Virus record (IMG/VR): IMGVR_UViG_3300024518_000009
Coordinates: 1-43,287 of that record
DNA length: 43,287 bases
Source of the DNA: a virus
Direction: 5' to 3' (one strand)
Positions 41,081-43,287 of the stretch are shown here, piece after piece (within the stretch, counting starts at the first letter, position 1; each line of letters opens with the position of its first letter). The notes beneath the pieces are model-generated. The model made no database searches and was not told where the DNA came from. It worked only from the letters and a program-made list of their open reading frames with translations. The translations under genes and the position numbers were made by a program.

Positions 41081-41883
41081 GCGAGTGGGTCGATTTATTT
41101 GCTCTTTATAAGCTTTTTTTTCGGCCGCTTGTTTCGATCAATTGTTTGCCTGATCTCTTTAACCATAATAGCAGGTGATCACGATAATAGAAGTCTAAAG
41201 ATTAGATAGTCAGCATCTAATAATTAGATAATGTCTGCCGCTCATAGGTTGGTTAATATGTCAAATTTAGCCCATAACTTTTGTCTATAGCTGGAGCAGT
41301 TGGCATTAGTTTAGCTTATGGTTGGGTTGGGGGAGATGTTGCTAGGGGATAGTGTCACCCGCCTACCTTTTCCCTCAGCCCTACACCAGGCTATCCAAGA
41401 AGCCAAGCCGCAGGCAGTCATCATTACTGCGCAGATTCTATGCTGCTGGTCGGTCAGCGTTAGGCCCACCGCACCAGGATGCTGGACGCAGTCCGTATGC
41501 GTGACTCGTCGCGCAACCCGTGTCTGTCAACCTACAAAGATTCCTTTCAGTAGGAAGGGGGGCTATGGGTCTAGATACCATACTGTATTTAAATGTACCT
41601 GTGACACCCACCCAGAAAAATCCGACAACCCAGCCTAGCCAGAACCGACTGAAAAAATAACCAAGCTATTAGACGAGCCTTCTACAGTCTGCCCAAGTAT
41701 AAGCAAAGCTAATACATAGCCAGCTTTTTCCGATTTGCAAATTGTGAACATCCATGCTACCCTCTTTAGTAGACCAGCTAGCCACGTTTCAGACATACAG
41801 GCAAGCATCCACGGTCTCGCCACTTCTTGGTTATTAATGTATTTTATTTTAGGCAGTACCTGCGCCTTGTGCTAGAATTAGGT
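41081..41883. other. Non-coding control region without convincing genes
   Basis: About 800 bases. The ORFs seen (41318-41638 plus, 41635-41823 minus) lack ribosome sites and plausible composition. Features are an A/T-rich tract (41098-41120), a GTGATCAC palindrome (41175-41182), a weak rightward promoter-like TTGTTT/CATAAT pair (about 41142-41169, spacer 16), the ATTAGAT symmetry, a G-rich stretch (41320-41335) and a TGCTAGAAT extended -10 near 41870. A replication origin or regulatory RNA could lie here, but I see no proof. Confidence 0.6.
41201..41229. repeat. Triple ATTAGAT / ATCTAAT symmetry element
   Basis: ATTAGAT (41201-41207), its reverse complement ATCTAAT (41215-41221) and ATTAGAT again (41223-41229). 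The last two form a perfect 15-base palindrome around a central A; the first two form a 7-bp stem with a 7-base loop. The middle copy can pair with either neighbour. This looks like an operator pair or an alternative-hairpin switch in the divergent control region. Confidence 0.7.
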
Positions 41884-42150
41884 ATGACTGACGAATACCA
41901 ATACCCACATCCCATGCTCTACCCCAAGACTGTCTTCACCAGCTACATAGTCCATGACATGCTTAAGTACAGGGACATGCTCTACGGCTTTAAGATTATA
42001 TCCTGTGCCGAGTGCCCAGCTGATATGATGTACATCACTGACTGGGAGGGCCTGATAGATACGACGGTCCATAGCGTAGGGAAGAATGACAGGAAGCTGA
42101 TTAACCAGTTGTTAAAGCGGAAGGGCAAAGAAGTAGACCACGCCAACTAG
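41884..42150 (+). CDS. Small hypothetical protein, 88 aa
   Basis: ATG 41884 is chosen; upstream TTG 41827 is in frame but sits in the A/T-rich promoter area. It is rich in Tyr, Met and Asp with two Cys (SCAECP). The TGCTAGAAT extended -10 just before suggests an own promoter, perhaps with a very short leader. Its stop overlaps the stop of the leftward secreted protein gene by 3-4 bases. No family recognised. Confidence 0.62.
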   Translation: MTDEYQYPHPMLYPKTVFTSYIVHDMLKYRDMLYGFKIISCAECPADMMYITDWEGLIDTTVHSVGKNDRKLINQLLKRKGKEVDHAN

Positions 42151-42380
42151 CAGCCGTACTTATACCACGGCGAGTAGCAATCTAAATCCCCAGACATTTC
42201 CTGATAGAACAGACGGCCATCGATCATGGTCCAGACTTCCACTGTAGTCTCTGGCTCTGTGTCGTACTCGTAAAGTATTAGTTCATCCTCATGTACATCG
42301 CTGTATGGATTAGGTTCAACTAATATATCGTAGGCGTGGAGCTGACTGCTGAGCAGCAGCATGACAAGAAGCTTCATCAT
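42147..42380 (-). CDS. Small secreted or periplasmic protein
   Basis: A 77-residue protein with a signal peptide (MKLLVMLLLSS, probable cleavage after Leu-His-Ala near residue 16), then a strongly acidic, Tyr-rich mature part with two Cys. It runs against its neighbours: convergent with the 88-aa gene and divergent from the next rightward gene, whose promoter lies in its first codons. No ribosome site is evident. Role unknown; envelope modification is possible. Confidence 0.55.
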   Translation of the reverse strand: MMKLLVMLLLSSQLHAYDILVEPNPYSDVHEDELILYEYDTEPETTVEVWTMIDGRLFYQEMSGDLDCYSPWYKYGC

Positions 42381-42388
42381 GTTATAAT
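42361..42388 (+). promoter_or_regulatory. Rightward sigma-70-like promoter
   Basis: ATGACA (42361-42366; 5 of 6 to TTGACA), a 16-base spacer and TATAAT (42383-42388). Start expected near 42395, about 20 bases before the AAGGAG site of the gene at 42415. It overlaps the first codons of the leftward secreted-protein gene. Confidence 0.8.
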
Positions 42389-42414
42389 GGTATCACACTA
42401 ACAAGGAGCATTAT

Positions 42415-42642
42415 ATGAAGACATTAAAAGATGCAGGCATAGGGCTACTGGCCCTCTTGTTCTGCTTGACAGTAGGAGCCTATCTAATATTATCGTCTCC
42501 ACTAGAGGCAGTGATTTGGAATGACCTAAGTACGAACTGGAAGCTTTTCTATGTACCAGGCAATCTGTTTTGGGGATGGTCGGCCGTTCAGGGTTTAGCG
42601 TGTCTAGGCAAAGATTTTCTCAAGGACACTAGTCATGTCTAA
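42415..42642 (+). CDS. Small membrane protein
   Basis: A 75-residue protein with AAGGAG before ATG 42415 and the promoter just upstream. Residues about 9-27 form one clear hydrophobic span (GIGLLALLFCLTVGAYLIL); a Trp/Phe-rich segment follows (NLFWGW). It overlaps the next gene by 8 bases. Likely an inner-membrane protein of unknown role. Confidence 0.75.
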   Translation: MKTLKDAGIGLLALLFCLTVGAYLILSSPLEAVIWNDLSTNWKLFYVPGNLFWGWSAVQGLACLGKDFLKDTSHV

Positions 42643-42898
42643 AGAACTTAAGATGGGCCAGTTTTCAGTGGCTTACAGTACAGAGCGTAATTGCGTTTGC
42701 CTAAGGGCAACTATAGGGGAAACTTTTATAGAGGCTGATATGGACGATATGGAGGCCGTAACTTTGGCTAACTCTCTGTTATCGCACAGCACCATGGTTG
42801 ATCTTGATCGGGTAACTTATCCAGGGTATACTGAACCAGATGAGCGAACCTTTAAAGAAAAAGTCGCCGACCACTGTTCTGAGATTAGTAACAAATAG
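42635..42898 (+). CDS. Small acidic hypothetical protein
   Basis: An 87-residue protein with AAGGA before ATG 42635. Beta-like N-terminal half (including CVCLRATIG) and acidic helical C-terminal half (DMDDMEA). No family recognised. Confidence 0.7.
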   Translation: MSKELKMGQFSVAYSTERNCVCLRATIGETFIEADMDDMEAVTLANSLLSHSTMVDLDRVTYPGYTEPDERTFKEKVADHCSEISNK

Positions 42899-43067
42899 CG
42901 ACCCTGACCACGACCCTATCGAGCATAGGTTTGACACTATTATCGAATACATGCAGGACTTCGAAAGCGAGGAACTGGATGACCCGAATGAGTGGGTGCG
43001 TCTGAAAGTCCAGTTAGATATCCTGGCTGCCAAGCTTTTATATATACACTGGCGAGACGATCTATAG
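42840..43067 (+). CDS. Small acidic hypothetical protein, overlapping start
   Basis: A 75-residue ORF beginning 59 bases inside the upstream gene, in another frame; no ribosome site is seen, so the start is uncertain. The C-terminal part is outside the overlap, acidic with a Leu/Ile/Trp helix (about residues 50-72). The stop is immediately followed by the late promoter -10. Confidence 0.55.
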   Translation: MSEPLKKKSPTTVLRLVTNSDPDHDPIEHRFDTIIEYMQDFESEELDDPNEWVRLKVQLDILAAKLLYIHWRDDL

Positions 43068-43073
43068 TATAAT
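43045..43073 (+). promoter_or_regulatory. Candidate late-operon promoter
   Basis: A perfect TATAAT at 43068-43073 with a 17-base spacer to TACACT (3 of 6 matches to the -35 consensus). The weak -35 suggests help from an activator. Transcription would start near 43080 and give a leader of about 100 bases before the first late gene. Confidence 0.65.
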
Positions 43074-43089
43074 TTAAGTATCAAATCAG

Positions 43090-43130
43090 GTACTCGCCTT
43101 CTGCGGGAGGCGGTACTACCTTCGGGTTAG
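43090..43130 (+). promoter_or_regulatory. Tandem hairpins in late-operon leader
   Basis: Hairpin 1: GTAC, one bulged T, then CGCCTTC (43095-43101) pairs with GGAGGCG (43106-43112) and GTAC (43113-43116) around a TGCG tetraloop. Hairpin 2: CTACC (43116-43120) and GGTTAG (43125-43130) around TTCG, with one bulge. They lie about 50 bases before the first late gene. No T-run follows, so they probably stabilise the transcript 5' end or serve as a recognition site. Confidence 0.7.
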
Positions 43131-43160
43131 CCCTTGCATCCATTCCTGTCCTTTGTTACC

Positions 43161-43287
43161 CTATGACAATAGGAGTTAATATGGCAGAAGAAAAGAGTAC
43201 ACTCGAAAGATACCTTGCTGGAGAAATAGGGATTGACGAATTTGACCAGGCGACCAAGCTGGCCATACTTGAGTTCGGTGTCGATCT
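43161..43287. repeat. Right copy of 127-bp terminal direct repeat
   Basis: Identical to 1-127. It joins the leader (43074-43160) to the first late gene and shows that the sequence is a closed circle opened inside that gene. Confidence 0.95.
43181..43287 (+). CDS. Start of the first late gene (partial; continues at 128)
   Basis: Second copy of the first 107 bases of the gene at 21-1019, with the same AGGAG site (43171-43175). Cut by the end of the window. Together with the leader at 43074-43180 it shows the true upstream context of that gene. Confidence 0.9.
   Translation, partial: MAEEKSTLERYLAGEIGIDEFDQATKLAILEFGVD

Noticed and set aside
41320-41360. G-rich stretch as a possible G-quadruplex
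   Set aside because: Only three runs of three or more Gs occur close together; at best a weak two-layer structure.
41318-41638. Plus-strand ORF of 106 codons in the control region
   Set aside because: No ribosome site, irregular composition rich in Cys/Pro/Thr/Arg, and no overlap or coupling with other genes. A gene cannot be excluded but is not supported.
41635-41823. Minus-strand ORF of 62 codons
   Set aside because: No ribosome site and isolated from the leftward operon, upstream of its promoter.
27708-41840. GTTATTAATGT present at 27708, inverted at 27659, and again at 41830
   Set aside because: An A/T-rich 11-mer is expected to recur by chance in 43 kb; only the local 27659/27708 pairing is positioned meaningfully.
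1-43287. CRISPR arrays, insertion sequences, integrase or lysogeny genes
   Set aside because: No regularly spaced repeats, transposase motifs or recombinase signatures were seen on either strand.

Overview
The window is the complete genome of a tailed bacteriophage, most likely a short-tailed (podovirus-type) virus, about 43.16 kb long. The first 127 bases are repeated exactly at the end (1-127 = 43161-43287). The map therefore closes as a circle, with the cut inside the first gene of the late operon. A 127-base overlap is a typical assembler k-mer length, so it is probably not a biological terminal repeat. No integrase, repressor, DNA polymerase or RNA polymerase gene was recognised. A Gram-negative host is inferred from lipoprotein and spanin-like genes and from good sigma-70-type promoters; the host species cannot be named.

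Rightward (plus-strand) late block, 43181 through the junction to about 27.5 kb. After a promoter (-10 at 43068-43073) and a leader with two hairpins come two charged proteins of unknown role, a probable small terminase, the large terminase (2541-4115), portal (4366-6420), scaffold-like protein (6433-7323) and major capsid protein (7338-8621). A terminator hairpin follows directly. Next are small structural and membrane proteins, three fibre proteins (12456-17554), a nozzle/stabilisation-type tail protein (18756-21014), a head-tail adaptor (21162-21869) and a series of probable internal/ejected virion proteins ending in a 1046-residue protein (24185-27325). Genes are tightly packed with ATGA, TAATG or GTGA junctions. 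A tRNA-Asp-like gene (anticodon GUC) lies at 27721-27798, followed by two small plus-strand genes.

Leftward (minus-strand) early/middle block, 41015 down to 28163. It is driven by a strong sigma-70-like promoter (41052-41080). It starts with many small proteins, several Cys-rich. It then carries a T5orf172/GIY-YIG-type protein, a methyltransferase, a DnaQ/PolB-like 3'-5' exonuclease, a Sak4-like RecA-fold ATPase, a HTH protein, an SSB-like protein, an archaeo-eukaryotic-type primase, an NlpC/P60 hydrolase, a VRR-NUC nuclease and an SF2 helicase. Holin/spanin-like lysis genes and a calcineurin-like phosphoesterase close the block. The phage thus brings its own primase, helicase, SSB and recombination ATPase, but apparently borrows the host DNA polymerase.

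Control region, 41016-43180. It holds the leftward promoter, a triple ATTAGAT/ATCTAAT symmetry, about 600 bases with no convincing gene, four small rightward genes and one leftward secreted-protein gene, and two rightward promoters.

The most interesting non-coding signal is a pair of structurally conserved, base-pair-covarying hairpins just upstream of the Shine-Dalgarno sites of two early genes (39722-39761 and 40681-40722). They look like an uncharacterised cis-acting RNA element.
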